Shown here piece after piece: positions 7,818 through 15,628 of a stretch of DNA of 64,000 bases (its first letter is position 1; every line of letters starts with the position of its first letter). The notes beneath the pieces were generated by a model, which was given only the letters and a program-made list of their open reading frames with translations, did not search any database and had not been told where the DNA came from. Position numbers and translations under genes: made by a program. The stretch comes from Mycobacterium haemophilum DSM 44634 (GTDB lineage: Bacteria > Actinomycetota > Actinomycetes > Mycobacteriales > Mycobacteriaceae): the NCBI RefSeq assembly GCF_000340435.2, contig NZ_CP011883.2, positions 3,146,687 to 3,210,686 of the forward strand, written 5' to 3'.

Positions 7818-9557
7818 ATGCACAACTCGTCCGTCCTCTCCCTCCTGCGCGAACGTGCTGGTCTGCAGCCCGACGATGTCGCGTTCAGCTTCACCGACTA
7901 CGAGCAGGATTGGGCGGGCGTCCGCGAATCGCTGACCTGGGCGCAGCTGTATCAGCGAACCTTGAACGTTGCGCACGAGCTCAGGCGGCACGGCTCGATG
8001 GGAGACCGGGCCGTGATATTGGCTCCCCAGGGTCTGGAGTACATCGTCGCGTTCCTGGGCGCGATGCAGGCCGGCTTTATCGCGGTTCCGCTGTCGGTGC
8101 CGCAAGCCGGCTCCCATGACGAACGTGTGGGTGCGGTGCTTGCCGACACCTCGCCCTCGGTCGTCCTGACGACGTCTGCGGTTGCCGAAGCAGTCGCCGA
8201 CTACGTTCGTCAACCGAACACCGACGCCGTCCCGACGATCATCGAAGTCGATTCACCAAATCTGGACGCCGAGAATCCATCGAGTATTCGGCTCACCGGT
8301 GCGCCGAGCACGGCGTACCTGCAGTACACCTCGGGCTCGACCCGCCTGCCAGCCGGAGTCATGATCACGCACCGGAACCTTATGGTGAATTTCCAACAGC
8401 TGATGGCTGACTACTTCGCGCCTACCAACGGCGCGGCGCCACCTGATCTCACCATCGTGTCGTGGCTGCCGTTCTACCACGATATGGGCTTGGTTCTCGG
8501 CGTCGTCGCACCCATCCTGGGCGGCTGGCGCGGCGAGCTCACAAGTCCCATCGCGTTCCTGCAACGTCCGGCCAGGTGGATCCAAGCGCTGGCCACCAGC
8601 AGCCACCCGTTTTCGGGAGGGCCGAACTTCGCCTTCGAATTGGCTGCACGCCGGACATCAGACGCCGATATGGCCGGCCTCGATCTCGGCGCCTGCCAGG
8701 GCATCCTCAGCGGCAGTGAACGAGTCCACCCCGCCACGCTCAATCGGTTCTCCGATCGGTTTGCCCCATTCAATTTCCGCGACGACATGCTGCTGCCCTC
8801 CTACGGGTTAGCCGAAGGAACTGTCTATGCCGCCAGCCGCCCTAAGGGGGGCTCGCCGGAGGTCGTTTATTTCGAACCCGAGAAGCTGTCGGAAGGCACC
8901 GTGGAACGGTGCGACGCACGCAGTGGCGCGCCGCTGCTGAGCTACGGCACGCCGAAGTCGCCGATAGTGCGAATCGTGGATTCCGAGACGTGCCTCGAGT
9001 GCCCAGCAGGAACGGTAGGTGAAATCTGGCTACATGGCGACAACGTCGCCGAAGGCTATTGGCATAAACCAGAGGAGACCCAACGTACCTTCGGCGGAAC
9101 GGTGGCCAACCCCTCGCCGGGCACGCCCGAGGGACCGTGGCTGAGGACCGGAGACCTCGGATTCATTTCCGAGGATGAGCTGTTCATCGTGGGCCGTATG
9201 AAAGATCTGCTGATCGTGTATGGGCGCAACCACTACCCCGAGGACATCGAATCGACGGTCCAGCAGATCACCGGTGGTCGGGTCGCGGCGATATCCGTCC
9301 CGGTTGATGAGACCGAGAAATTGGTCACCATTATCGAAGTCAAAAAGCGCGGCGATTCCGATGAGGAGGCGATGCAGAAGCTCGCCGCCGTCAAGAACGA
9401 CGTCACCGCGGCGATATCCAAGGCGCACGGCCTAAACGTCGCGGACCTCGTTCTGGTACCACCGGGGTCGATTCCCACCACGACGAGCGGCAAGATCAGA
9501 CGGGCCGCCTGTGTCGAGCAGTACCGGCGACAGCAGTTCTCCCGGTTGGACGGCTAA
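7818..9557 (+). CDS. fadD21: Long-chain fatty acyl-AMP ligase of the DAT/PAT locus
   Basis: FadD21 activates fatty acids as acyl-adenylates and hands them to Pks3/4 to start the methyl-branched acyl chains of di- and poly-acyltrehaloses. The 579-residue protein has adenylation motifs TSGSTRLPAG (~residue 172), SWLPFYHDMGL, PSYGLAEGT, the ATP-binding WLRTGDLGF and the C-terminal catalytic Lys in TTTSGKIRRAAC. The insertion typical of FAALs rather than CoA ligases is implied by orthology to Rv1185c. A TAACCT -10 box (7805-7810) seven bases before the ATG and no ribosome site suggest a leaderless message. First gene of the locus on this strand. Confidence 0.92.
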   Translation: MHNSSVLSLLRERAGLQPDDVAFSFTDYEQDWAGVRESLTWAQLYQRTLNVAHELRRHGSMGDRAVILAPQGLEYIVAFLGAMQAGFIAVPLSVPQAGSHDERVGAVLADTSPSVVLTTSAVAEAVADYVRQPNTDAVPTIIEVDSPNLDAENPSSIRLTGAPSTAYLQYTSGSTRLPAGVMITHRNLMVNFQQLMADYFAPTNGAAPPDLTIVSWLPFYHDMGLVLGVVAPILGGWRGELTSPIAFLQRPARWIQALATSSHPFSGGPNFAFELAARRTSDADMAGLDLGACQGILSGSERVHPATLNRFSDRFAPFNFRDDMLLPSYGLAEGTVYAASRPKGGSPEVVYFEPEKLSEGTVERCDARSGAPLLSYGTPKSPIVRIVDSETCLECPAGTVGEIWLHGDNVAEGYWHKPEETQRTFGGTVANPSPGTPEGPWLRTGDLGFISEDELFIVGRMKDLLIVYGRNHYPEDIESTVQQITGGRVAAISVPVDETEKLVTIIEVKKRGDSDEEAMQKLAAVKNDVTAAISKAHGLNVADLVLVPPGSIPTTTSGKIRRAACVEQYRRQQFSRLDG

Positions 9558-9589
9558 GCGCACCCGCTAGCTGACCACCACGAGTTACC

Positions 9590-10282
9590 ATGTGGATCAC
9601 TATCCTGGTGATGGCCGTCGCAGTGAGCCTCGAACCGTTCCGGATCGGCATGACGGTACTGATGCTGAACAGACCCAGACCGATGCTGCAACTGCTCGCA
9701 TTCCTGTGCGGCGGATTCGCGATGGGGATGACCGTGGGTTTCGTTGTGTTGTTCGTCTTTCGCCGCAGACTCATGGCCTCAACACAATTCACGTTGCCCA
9801 AGGTGCAAATTCTGATCGGTGTGCTGGCTCTGTTGGTCGCCGCCGTACTGGCCGTGAAGGTCGCCGTCAACCGCGAGCAACCAGCGGAGTCTCCGGTCGA
9901 TAGCGCTTCGGGCCCGCCGAAACTGTCAAAGTGGGCACCAAGACCGCTCGCAAGACTGTTGAATGGGGGTTCGCTCTGGGTCGCGGGCGTGGCCGGCCTG
10001 GGGATCGCGCTGCCGTCTGTGGACTATTTGGCCGCCCTTGCTGTCATTTTGGCCTCCGACGCCGCAGCCACGGCACAAGTCGGGGCACTACTGATGTTCA
10101 ACGTCGTAGCCTTCGCGCTGATAGAGATCCCGCTCGCCGCCTACCTGCTGGCGCCCGATGCGACGCGGGCATGGATGGCGGCGCTCAACGACTGGATCCG
10201 ATCACGCCGCCGTCTCGAAGTTGCCACTTTGCTGGCCGGAGTCGGCTGCGTCCTGCTCGCAGTCGGCACAGCTGGGCTGTGA
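9590..10282 (+). CDS. Sap/Gap-like integral membrane protein (lipid-addressing family)
   Basis: A 230-residue protein with about six membrane segments (for example residues 1-20, 35-60, 75-95, 125-150, 160-190, 205-228) and a polar loop near 95-120. The layout and motifs (AVSLEPFRIGMTVLML, GLGIALPSVDYLAALAVI) fit the GAP family, whose members Gap and Sap help move glycopeptidolipids and sulfolipid-1 to the surface. It sits between fadD21 and chp2, exactly where sap lies relative to chp1 in the sulfolipid-1 locus. I do not recall such a gene in the H37Rv DAT/PAT locus. It probably assists MmpL10. Short distance to fadD21 (32 bp) suggests one transcript. Confidence 0.75.
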   Translation: MWITILVMAVAVSLEPFRIGMTVLMLNRPRPMLQLLAFLCGGFAMGMTVGFVVLFVFRRRLMASTQFTLPKVQILIGVLALLVAAVLAVKVAVNREQPAESPVDSASGPPKLSKWAPRPLARLLNGGSLWVAGVAGLGIALPSVDYLAALAVILASDAAATAQVGALLMFNVVAFALIEIPLAAYLLAPDATRAWMAALNDWIRSRRRLEVATLLAGVGCVLLAVGTAGL

Positions 10283-10441
10283 GCGGGTGTCCAAGTTACT
10301 GCGCGGCAACCGGCAACCATGCGGTACCGTAAGTACCGTAAACGTCCTTGCATCGCGGCTCGGCGCGCATTGCGGCGCGAAAATCGCTACCATTACGCGG
10401 ATGCACAGCCCCAGCGGGTTACTCGGGGAGAAGAATACGAG

Positions 10442-11527
10442 ATGAAGCGACTGCTGGCTGCGGCCCTTGCCGCCTTGACCGTGGGTACGGCCGGTGGATT
10501 TGGCCCGGCCGTCGCCTCAGCCGAGCCCGGGACACCATGGGAACCATGGCTGCCACCCAGCCCGGTTCCGGTGCGTGAGGACTCGCCCGCCAAAGTCGTC
10601 TATGCGCTGGGCGGCGCGAGACCGCCGACCTTTGACTGGGACTACTACACCATCCGGGCCGGCGAGGGTTTCTTTCCGGACATCAAGCGCAAGCTCATCG
10701 ACTACCCCGCCGGGGCCCCTTTTCGCTATGTGCCGACGTTTTTGGTGCCGGGGCCTCGAGACGAGGTGACTATCGGCGAGGCGATTGCCGTAGCGACGAA
10801 AAACCTAAACCAAGCCATTCACCAGGGAACCGAGCCGGGCGCCGTCGTCGGCTTGTCCCAGGGCAGCCTTGCGCTCGACACCGAACAGGCGCGGCTCGCC
10901 ACTGACCCGACGGCGCCACCACCAGACCAGTTGACGTTCAACACCTTCGGTGATCCGTCGGGATACCAAGGATTCGGCAAGAGCGTGCTTGCCAGCATCT
11001 TCCGACCTGGTGACTATATCCCGCTGATCGACTACACGATGCCCCCGCACGTGGACAGCCAGTACGACAGCAACCGAATTGTCGCCGCCTACGATGGGCT
11101 GTCCGACTTTCCTGACCGGGCAGACAACCTATTAGCTCAGCTGAATTGCGCCGCCGGGGCAGCAATCTCGCACACCCCATCGGCGTTCCTCAATCCTGGC
11201 GATGTGCCCCCGCAGAACATCAAGACCACTGTTAACTCACGGGGCGCCAAGACGACGACGTATTTCATTCCTCTGAATCATCTTCCGTTGACGTTGCCGC
11301 TGCGCTACCTTGGCTGGTCCGACGCTTTGGTGGATCAAATCGATGCGGTGCTGCAGCCGAAAATCGATGCCGCGTATGCGTACAACGACAATCCGTTCGA
11401 CAAGCCGATTTCTGTAGATCCAGTGAACGGTATGGACCCGATCACCAGCATCGACCCGGGGCTCCGCGACAGCATCCTCGATGCCTTCGCCCAGGTTCGC
11501 TCGATCCTCCCGCCACCCCCAGGCTGA
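10442..11527 (+). CDS. chp2: Chp2, PE-PPE-domain acyltransferase for polyacyltrehalose
   Basis: Orthologue of Rv1184c, which in M. tuberculosis makes pentaacyltrehalose from diacyltrehalose by transesterification. The protein (361 aa) has an N-terminal signal or anchor (MKRLLAAALAALTVG, ending near ASAEP, residue ~27) followed by an alpha/beta-hydrolase PE-PPE domain. The nucleophile elbow is GLSQGS (~residue 140). A conserved tail with NDNPFDKPISVDPVNGMD lies near the end. The ATG at 10442 is preceded by GGGGAGAAG; a longer frame from 10319 lacks a signal. It acts outside the membrane. Here a PE/PPE array separates it from mmpL10. Confidence 0.9.
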   Translation: MKRLLAAALAALTVGTAGGFGPAVASAEPGTPWEPWLPPSPVPVREDSPAKVVYALGGARPPTFDWDYYTIRAGEGFFPDIKRKLIDYPAGAPFRYVPTFLVPGPRDEVTIGEAIAVATKNLNQAIHQGTEPGAVVGLSQGSLALDTEQARLATDPTAPPPDQLTFNTFGDPSGYQGFGKSVLASIFRPGDYIPLIDYTMPPHVDSQYDSNRIVAAYDGLSDFPDRADNLLAQLNCAAGAAISHTPSAFLNPGDVPPQNIKTTVNSRGAKTTTYFIPLNHLPLTLPLRYLGWSDALVDQIDAVLQPKIDAAYAYNDNPFDKPISVDPVNGMDPITSIDPGLRDSILDAFAQVRSILPPPPG

Positions 11528-11554
11528 CCTGACTTTTATCAGGCTTTAGTACGC

Positions 11555-11590
11555 GTCGGCATCGTCAAGTTGTTGACCTAGCGCGGTGCT
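11555..11590 (+). repeat. Remnant of the 3' end of a fourth PPE array copy
   Basis: GTCGGCATCGTCAAG followed by TTGACCTAGCGCGGTGCTG repeats the last codons (SASSS, stop) and downstream bases of the PPE genes that end at 13103 and 14167. It lies just 28 bp after chp2 with no PPE gene before it. This shows the array once extended further left or recombined through this repeat. Confidence 0.65.
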
Positions 11591-11597
11591 GTGTAGC

Positions 11598-12096
11598 ATC
11601 GTTTTGCGCTGAGCCTACGCAACGTTGAGGAGTTGATACATACTGGTCCGCGGTTTCCGCGGTCAGCTACGAGACGATCGGCTCTTGGTGAGCCAAGTTT
11701 GGGCCGGACTACGCCAACCAGCTGCGTCAGTGTCGACCGGCCCCGCCCCGGCGACATACGGCATCTCGACGAGGTCTTTATCAAGATCACCCGGCATGAC
11801 CTATTACCTATGGCGTGCCGTCGACCAGCACCGTGGCCTACCCGATATGTTCGCTCAGTCGCGACGAAGTGCCAAAGCGGCCAAGCGGTTTTCCACAAAC
11901 TGCTCACGGGCCCGCGTTATGCGCCGCGGGTGATTATCACCGACAAGCTGGCGAGCTATCAGATCACTCGCCGCGAGCTTCTGGTGTCGGTGACCCAGTG
12001 CGCCACTCGAGATACCTGAACAATCGGGCTGAGAACTGCTATCAGCGACCAGGATCCGAGAACTGGTGCAATGCACGGCATTGATGCTCGCATGAT
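11598..12096 (+). pseudogene. Degenerate IS6-family transposase
   Basis: Fragments of an IS6/IS240-type DDE transposase occur in order but in three frames: LSLRNVEELI (~11610), YETIGSW (~11672), HLDEVFIKI with the first catalytic Asp (~11760), YLWRAVDQH (~11805), then AKAAKRFF, PRVIITDKLASYQ with the second Asp (~11935), and RYLNNRAEN with the catalytic Glu (~12015). Frameshifts separate these blocks, so no protein can be made. Terminal repeats and target duplication were not identified. It lies between the PPE 3' remnant and the first intact PE gene and may have carried in or rearranged the array. Confidence 0.8.
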
Positions 12097-12165
12097 TGTC
12101 GGCGGTGCAGTTGATCAGTCCGATGCAATTTGCGCGGATTCGTTAATTCACGAAGTGGAGTTGAC

Positions 12166-12465
12166 ATGTCATTTCTGAGTACAGCCCCCGAGGCATTGAA
12201 CGACGCGGCTACGGAGACACGAAAGATTCGTGCTGAGGCGGTTACCGTTGATGCTGCGGCGGCCCCAACGATAACCGCTGTGGTGGCTCCCGCGCCCGAT
12301 CCGGACTCACAAAGGGCGGCAGAACATCTAGTCCGGCACGCGCAGCAGTATTCGGAGACCATCGCTGCGGCGGCGGCGATTCTTGAGGAGTTTGCGCTCG
12401 CCTTGGACGCCGGTGCCGATCAGTATACGGCCACCGAGGCCGACAACGCCAAGACCATGAGCTAA
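12166..12465 (+). CDS. Short PE-like protein, array copy 1 (99 aa)
   Basis: Starts MSFLSTAPEALNDAA and is only a PE-type helical hairpin with no C-terminal domain. The end has a YxxxE secretion motif (YTATE, ~residue 88). The middle (PTITAVVAPAPDPDSQRAAE) departs from standard PE proteins, resembling the ESX-linked rather than the PGRS branch. The start at 12166 has GTGGAG five bases upstream. It is followed after 47 bp by a PPE gene, the classical PE-PPE pair, so the two products should form a heterodimer secreted by a type VII system. Nearly identical in layout to the gene at 14558. Confidence 0.8.
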   Translation: MSFLSTAPEALNDAATETRKIRAEAVTVDAAAAPTITAVVAPAPDPDSQRAAEHLVRHAQQYSETIAAAAAILEEFALALDAGADQYTATEADNAKTMS

Positions 12466-12512
12466 ACGAATCACCACAGTCATTACGAACCAGAAGGAAC
12501 AACCAACAAACG

Positions 12513-13103
12513 ATGCCGTATTTGTCACCGGAGATCATCGCCGACTACATGCGTGTCAGCCCAAATGTTGTCTCAATGGGGCGCGCCTCTCGCCAGTGGA
12601 GGTTGTTGCGTGAGGAGATCATGGACCTCGAGTCGAGGTTCAACCGCATGCTGGTCGGTCTAACAGCACAGTGGTCCGGTCCCGTGGGGCTGCAGATGAT
12701 TGAGGCGGCCAAGCCATTTCTACGATGGCTGAATGACCTCAGCGTCAAGCTCTTTGAGACCAAGGAGCAGATCGCCCGCATCATCGGTGCCTATGCGCAT
12801 GTATATCACACTGTGGTGCCCACGGCGCGGATCAACGCTAACCGTACGCGGAGGGCGCAGCTACTGGTCAATGACCCGCTCGGGCAAAACGCTGCCGAGA
12901 TCGCGCAACTCGACGAACAATACCTGCGGTTCTGGGCCCACAACGGTCGGGCGTGGGAAAGGTATAGGTCTGAGTTGTCGGACGCGTTGTCGCAGATAAC
13001 TCCGTTTCCGCTGCCGCCGCCGATCGCCAACAACACCGAGTCGGTCCAGCCGATTCGTACAGACACGTCGGTCTCTGATTCCTCGGCATCGTCAAGTGGC
13101 TGA
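12513..13103 (+). CDS. Short PPE protein, array copy 1 (196 aa)
   Basis: Essentially a bare PPE domain. It starts MPYLSPEII in place of the usual MDFGALPPE, has the WSGP (WxG) turn near residue 54, and the family segment TARINANRTRRAQLLVNDPL-GQN that matches the ANR..L...N.FGQN motif. The typical long C-terminal MPTR or SVP region is absent; only a ~30-residue Pro/Ser/Thr tail follows (ITPFPLPPPIANN). AGAAGGA lies 13 bases before the ATG. Partner is the PE gene 47 bp upstream. Role unknown; by type it is a secreted ESX substrate. Confidence 0.82.
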   Translation: MPYLSPEIIADYMRVSPNVVSMGRASRQWRLLREEIMDLESRFNRMLVGLTAQWSGPVGLQMIEAAKPFLRWLNDLSVKLFETKEQIARIIGAYAHVYHTVVPTARINANRTRRAQLLVNDPLGQNAAEIAQLDEQYLRFWAHNGRAWERYRSELSDALSQITPFPLPPPIANNTESVQPIRTDTSVSDSSASSSG

Positions 13104-13401
13104 CCTAGCGCGGTACCGACAATTACACCAATACATAAGAAGGCTCAACGGTTCCCGTTCGCAAGATGACCAACCGACTGCCAATCTCGGCACGAAACCA
13201 CAACCGCCTCAGCGGCATGAAAGACACACTCAGAAATCAGATTTAGCAATCAATCACCTACACACACTGTGCCACAACCATTTTCAAACAACGTTGTGAC
13301 GCCACGAAGAGGACGAATCAACGGGACAATGACGCCATAAGGTGACAGCATGTACCGTTGGAAGTCGGGAATTTGCACTAGTTTCCCAGATTTGAACTCC
13401 T
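13104..13401. other. Array intergenic spacer 1
   Basis: About 300 bp without a gene. It is nearly identical to the spacer after the second PPE gene (14168-14450): both contain ATAAGAAGGCTCAACGGTTC, CACTGTGCCACAAC and CAAACAACGTTGTGA. AACAACGTTGT-type symmetry in the last block could bind a regulator or form a small hairpin. Its only evident origin is array duplication. Confidence 0.5.
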
Positions 13402-13530
13402 GTGTTTGCTCCCGAGCGCGATCTGGATTCGAAAGCGGCGGCGATTCTTGAGGAGTTTGCGCTCGCCTTGGACGTCAGTGCTGCTCAGTATGCGGCCACC
13501 GAGGCTGACAACGTCAAGGCCTTGAGCTAA
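13402..13530 (+). pseudogene. Truncated PE gene, array copy 2
   Basis: The last 30 codons match the PE genes at 12166 and 14558 (AILEEFALALD...YAATEADN, stop at 13528), including the YxxxE motif. Before them a ~66-bp internal deletion joins the CCCGAGCGCGATCTGGATTC segment to GCGGCGATTCTTGAGGAG, apparently through short GCGGC repeats, and the 5' half with start codon is missing. No functional PE can be made, leaving the following PPE gene without its own partner. Confidence 0.75.
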
Positions 13531-13576
13531 ACAGTCATCACAGTCGTTGCGAGCCAGAAGGAACAACGAACAAACG

Positions 13577-14167
13577 ATGCCGAATCTGCCACCGGAGACC
13601 ATCGCCAACTACCTGCGTGTCGGCCCGGGTCCTACCTCGATGGGGCGCGCCGCTTGCCAGTGGAGAGTGTTGCGTGCGGAGATCATCGACCTCGAGTCGA
13701 GGTTCAACCACATGCTGCTCTCTCTGACAGCACAGTGGTCGGGTCCCATAGCAACGCAGGTGATTGAGGCAGCCAAGGCACTTCTGCGATGGCTGAATGA
13801 CCTCAGTGTCAAGCTATTTGAGATCAAGGAGCAGATCTTTCGCATCATCTGCGCCTATTTGAATGCGTATCACACTGTGGTGCCCACGGCGCGGATCAAC
13901 GCTAACCGTACGCGGAGGGCGCAGCTACTGGTCAATGACCCGCTCGGGCAAAACGCTCACGAGATCGCGCAACTCGACGAACAATACCTGCGGTTCTGGG
14001 CCCACAACGGTCGGGTGTGGGAAAGGTATAGGTCTGAGTTGTCGGACGCGTTGTCGCAGATAACTCCGTTTCCGCTGCCGCCGCCGATCGCCAACAACAC
14101 CGGGTTGGTCCAGCCGGTTCGCACGGACACGTCGGTCTTTGATTCGTCGGCATCGTCAAGCGGTTGA
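13577..14167 (+). CDS. Short PPE protein, array copy 2 (196 aa)
   Basis: Very close paralogue of the protein at 12513, identical over long stretches from YHTVVPTARINANRTR to the end, with changes clustered in the first 100 residues (MPNLPPETIANYLRVGPG). The WSGP turn is kept. The ATG at 13577 has AGAAGGAACAACGAA upstream, matching copy 1. Its PE partner gene is truncated, so secretion would need the product of a sister PE gene. Near-identity of the C-terminal halves suggests recent duplication or gene conversion. Confidence 0.8.
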   Translation: MPNLPPETIANYLRVGPGPTSMGRAACQWRVLRAEIIDLESRFNHMLLSLTAQWSGPIATQVIEAAKALLRWLNDLSVKLFEIKEQIFRIICAYLNAYHTVVPTARINANRTRRAQLLVNDPLGQNAHEIAQLDEQYLRFWAHNGRVWERYRSELSDALSQITPFPLPPPIANNTGLVQPVRTDTSVFDSSASSSG

Positions 14168-14557
14168 CCTAGCGCGGTGCTGGCAATTGCACCAACGTAT
14201 AAGAAGGCTCAACGGTTCCCGTTCGCAAGATGACCAACCGATTGCCAATCTCGGACGAAACCACAGCCGCCGCAGCAGCATGAAAGACGCACTCAGAAAC
14301 CTGATTTAGCAACAAATCACCTACACCCACTGTGCCACAACTATTTTCAAACAACGTTGTGATGCCACGATGAGGGCGAATCAACGGAACAGTGGCGCCA
14401 TCTGGTGGCAGCGTGTATTGTGAGAGGTCAGATTCGCAGTAGTTACGCGGATTTTATCTCTTGGGCCCCAACGTGTGTGGCCGATAGCGCAAACCATCGA
14501 TAGGCGATTAGCCCGGTGCAGTTTGCGCGGATTCGTTAGTCACGAAGTGGAGTTGGT
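14168..14557. other. Array intergenic spacer 2
   Basis: Repeats spacer 1 over its first ~250 bp, then adds sequence ending in GTTTGCGCGGATTCGTTAG and CACGAAGTGGAGTTG. That end also precedes the PE gene at 12166, so it is the promoter and ribosome-site block of the PE genes. No gene seen. Confidence 0.5.
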
Positions 14558-14857
14558 ATGTCTTTTCTGACCACAGCCCCTCCGGTATTGACGGAAGCGG
14601 CTGCGTACGTGCGAAAAATTTGTGACGAGGCGGCGACCGTCGATGCTGGGGCGGCCCCAACGATAACCGCTGTGGTTGCTCCCGCGCCCGATCCGGACTC
14701 GCAAAAGGCGGCAGCGCATCTAGTCCGGTACGCGCAGGAGTTTCGGGAGACCCTCGCTGAGGCGGCGGTGATTCTTGCGGAGTTTGCGTCCGCCTTGGAC
14801 GCCGCTGCTGCTCAGTATGCGACCGCCGAGGCCGACAGCGCCAAGACCATGGGCTAA
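14558..14857 (+). CDS. Short PE-like protein, array copy 3 (99 aa)
   Basis: Same length and layout as the gene at 12166 (MSFLTTAPPVLTEAA start, PTITAVVAPAPDPDSQKAA middle, YATAE secretion motif near the end). AGTGGAG precedes the ATG. It pairs with the PPE gene starting 47 bp downstream, the same spacing as in copy 1, so this PE-PPE unit looks complete. No C-terminal domain. Confidence 0.8.
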   Translation: MSFLTTAPPVLTEAAAYVRKICDEAATVDAGAAPTITAVVAPAPDPDSQKAAAHLVRYAQEFRETLAEAAVILAEFASALDAAAAQYATAEADSAKTMG

Positions 14858-14904
14858 ACGAGTCATCACAGTTATTACGAGCCAGAAGGAACAACGAACA
14901 ACAA

Positions 14905-15492
14905 ATGCCGGATCTACGAGCGGAGACCATCACCAACTACACGCGTGTGGGCCCGGGTCCTGCCTCGATGCAGCGCGCCGCCGACGAGTGGGGGTCGTTG
15001 AGCGAGGAGCTACTGGACTTCAAGTCGTCATTCAACCAAATGCTCGTCAGTCTGACAGAAGAGTGGTCGGGTCCCGTGGCGATGCAGATGATTGAGGCAA
15101 CCAAGCCGTTTCTAACGTGGCTGGATGACCTCGGTCAGCAGCTCGTTGAGACACAAAATCAGATCGAGCGCATCATCAGGGGCTATTGGCGTGCACATCG
15201 CGATGTGGTGCCCCCAACGGCAATCCGCGGTAACTTAACCCGGCGAGCGCAGCTGCTCAATAACCCGCTCGGGGTAAACACCTACGGAATCACGCTACTC
15301 GACCAGCAATACCAGCAGTTCTGCACCCATAACGGTCAGGTGTGGAACAGGTACAGGGCCAGGTTGGCGGATGCGTCGTCGAGGTTGGCTCCGTGGCCGT
15401 CGCCACCGTCGATCACCAACAACACCGAGTCGGTCCAGCCGGTTCGCACGGACACATCGGTTTCTGGTTCGTCGGCATCGTCAAGTGGTTGA
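14905..15492 (+). CDS. Short PPE protein, array copy 3 (195 aa)
   Basis: More divergent member of the array: MPDLRAETITNYTRVGPG start, WSGP turn near residue 54, and RGNLTRRAQLLNNPLGVN in place of the NANRTRRAQLL..DPLGQN motif. The C-terminal 25 residues (ESVQPVRTDTSVSGSSASSS) again match the other copies. This is the last gene before mmpL10, which is on the opposite strand. Its divergence suggests it is the oldest split, while copies 1 and 2 were homogenised later. Confidence 0.8.
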   Translation: MPDLRAETITNYTRVGPGPASMQRAADEWGSLSEELLDFKSSFNQMLVSLTEEWSGPVAMQMIEATKPFLTWLDDLGQQLVETQNQIERIIRGYWRAHRDVVPPTAIRGNLTRRAQLLNNPLGVNTYGITLLDQQYQQFCTHNGQVWNRYRARLADASSRLAPWPSPPSITNNTESVQPVRTDTSVSGSSASSSG

Positions 15493-15520
15493 CTAGCGCG
15501 GCGCTTAGTTCCTGTTCGCT

Positions 15521-15602
15521 AGCCCTGCGACAATGCGGGCCGCCCAGCGGCCCGAGGAGGAACAGGGCAATCGAATTCAGCCCTGCGACAATGCGGGCCG
15601 CC
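15521..15602. repeat. Two-copy 24-bp direct repeat (58-bp period) before mmpL10
   Basis: AGCCCTGCGACAATGCGGGC plus CGCC occurs at 15521-15544 and 15579-15602. Each copy is followed after a short gap by CAGGGCAA and then GATTC, so the repeated unit is longer and imperfect. It sits between the convergent ends of the last PPE gene and mmpL10. It could be a small VNTR; no terminator hairpin was seen. Confidence 0.55.
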
Positions 15603-15628
15603 TAGAAGCAGGGCAACAGGATTCAGCT

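Larger units (their letters stand above)
11555..15492. repeat. Tandem PE/PPE array (one 3' remnant, PE-PPE, broken PE-PPE, PE-PPE)
   Basis: The unit is PE gene, 47-bp gap, PPE gene, then ~300-390 bp spacer. PPE starts at 12513, 13577 and 14905 give steps of 1064 and 1328 bp; the short first step is explained by the truncated PE copy. The array lies between chp2 and mmpL10, which I recall as adjacent in H37Rv, so it is an insertion into the acyltrehalose locus. Confidence 0.75.

Noticed and set aside
11598..12096. Active IS6-family insertion sequence
   Set aside because: Transposase blocks fall in three frames and no terminal inverted repeats were identified.
15521..15602. CRISPR-like pair of repeats
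   Set aside because: Only two copies, and the sequence between them is also partly repeated; no cas genes.
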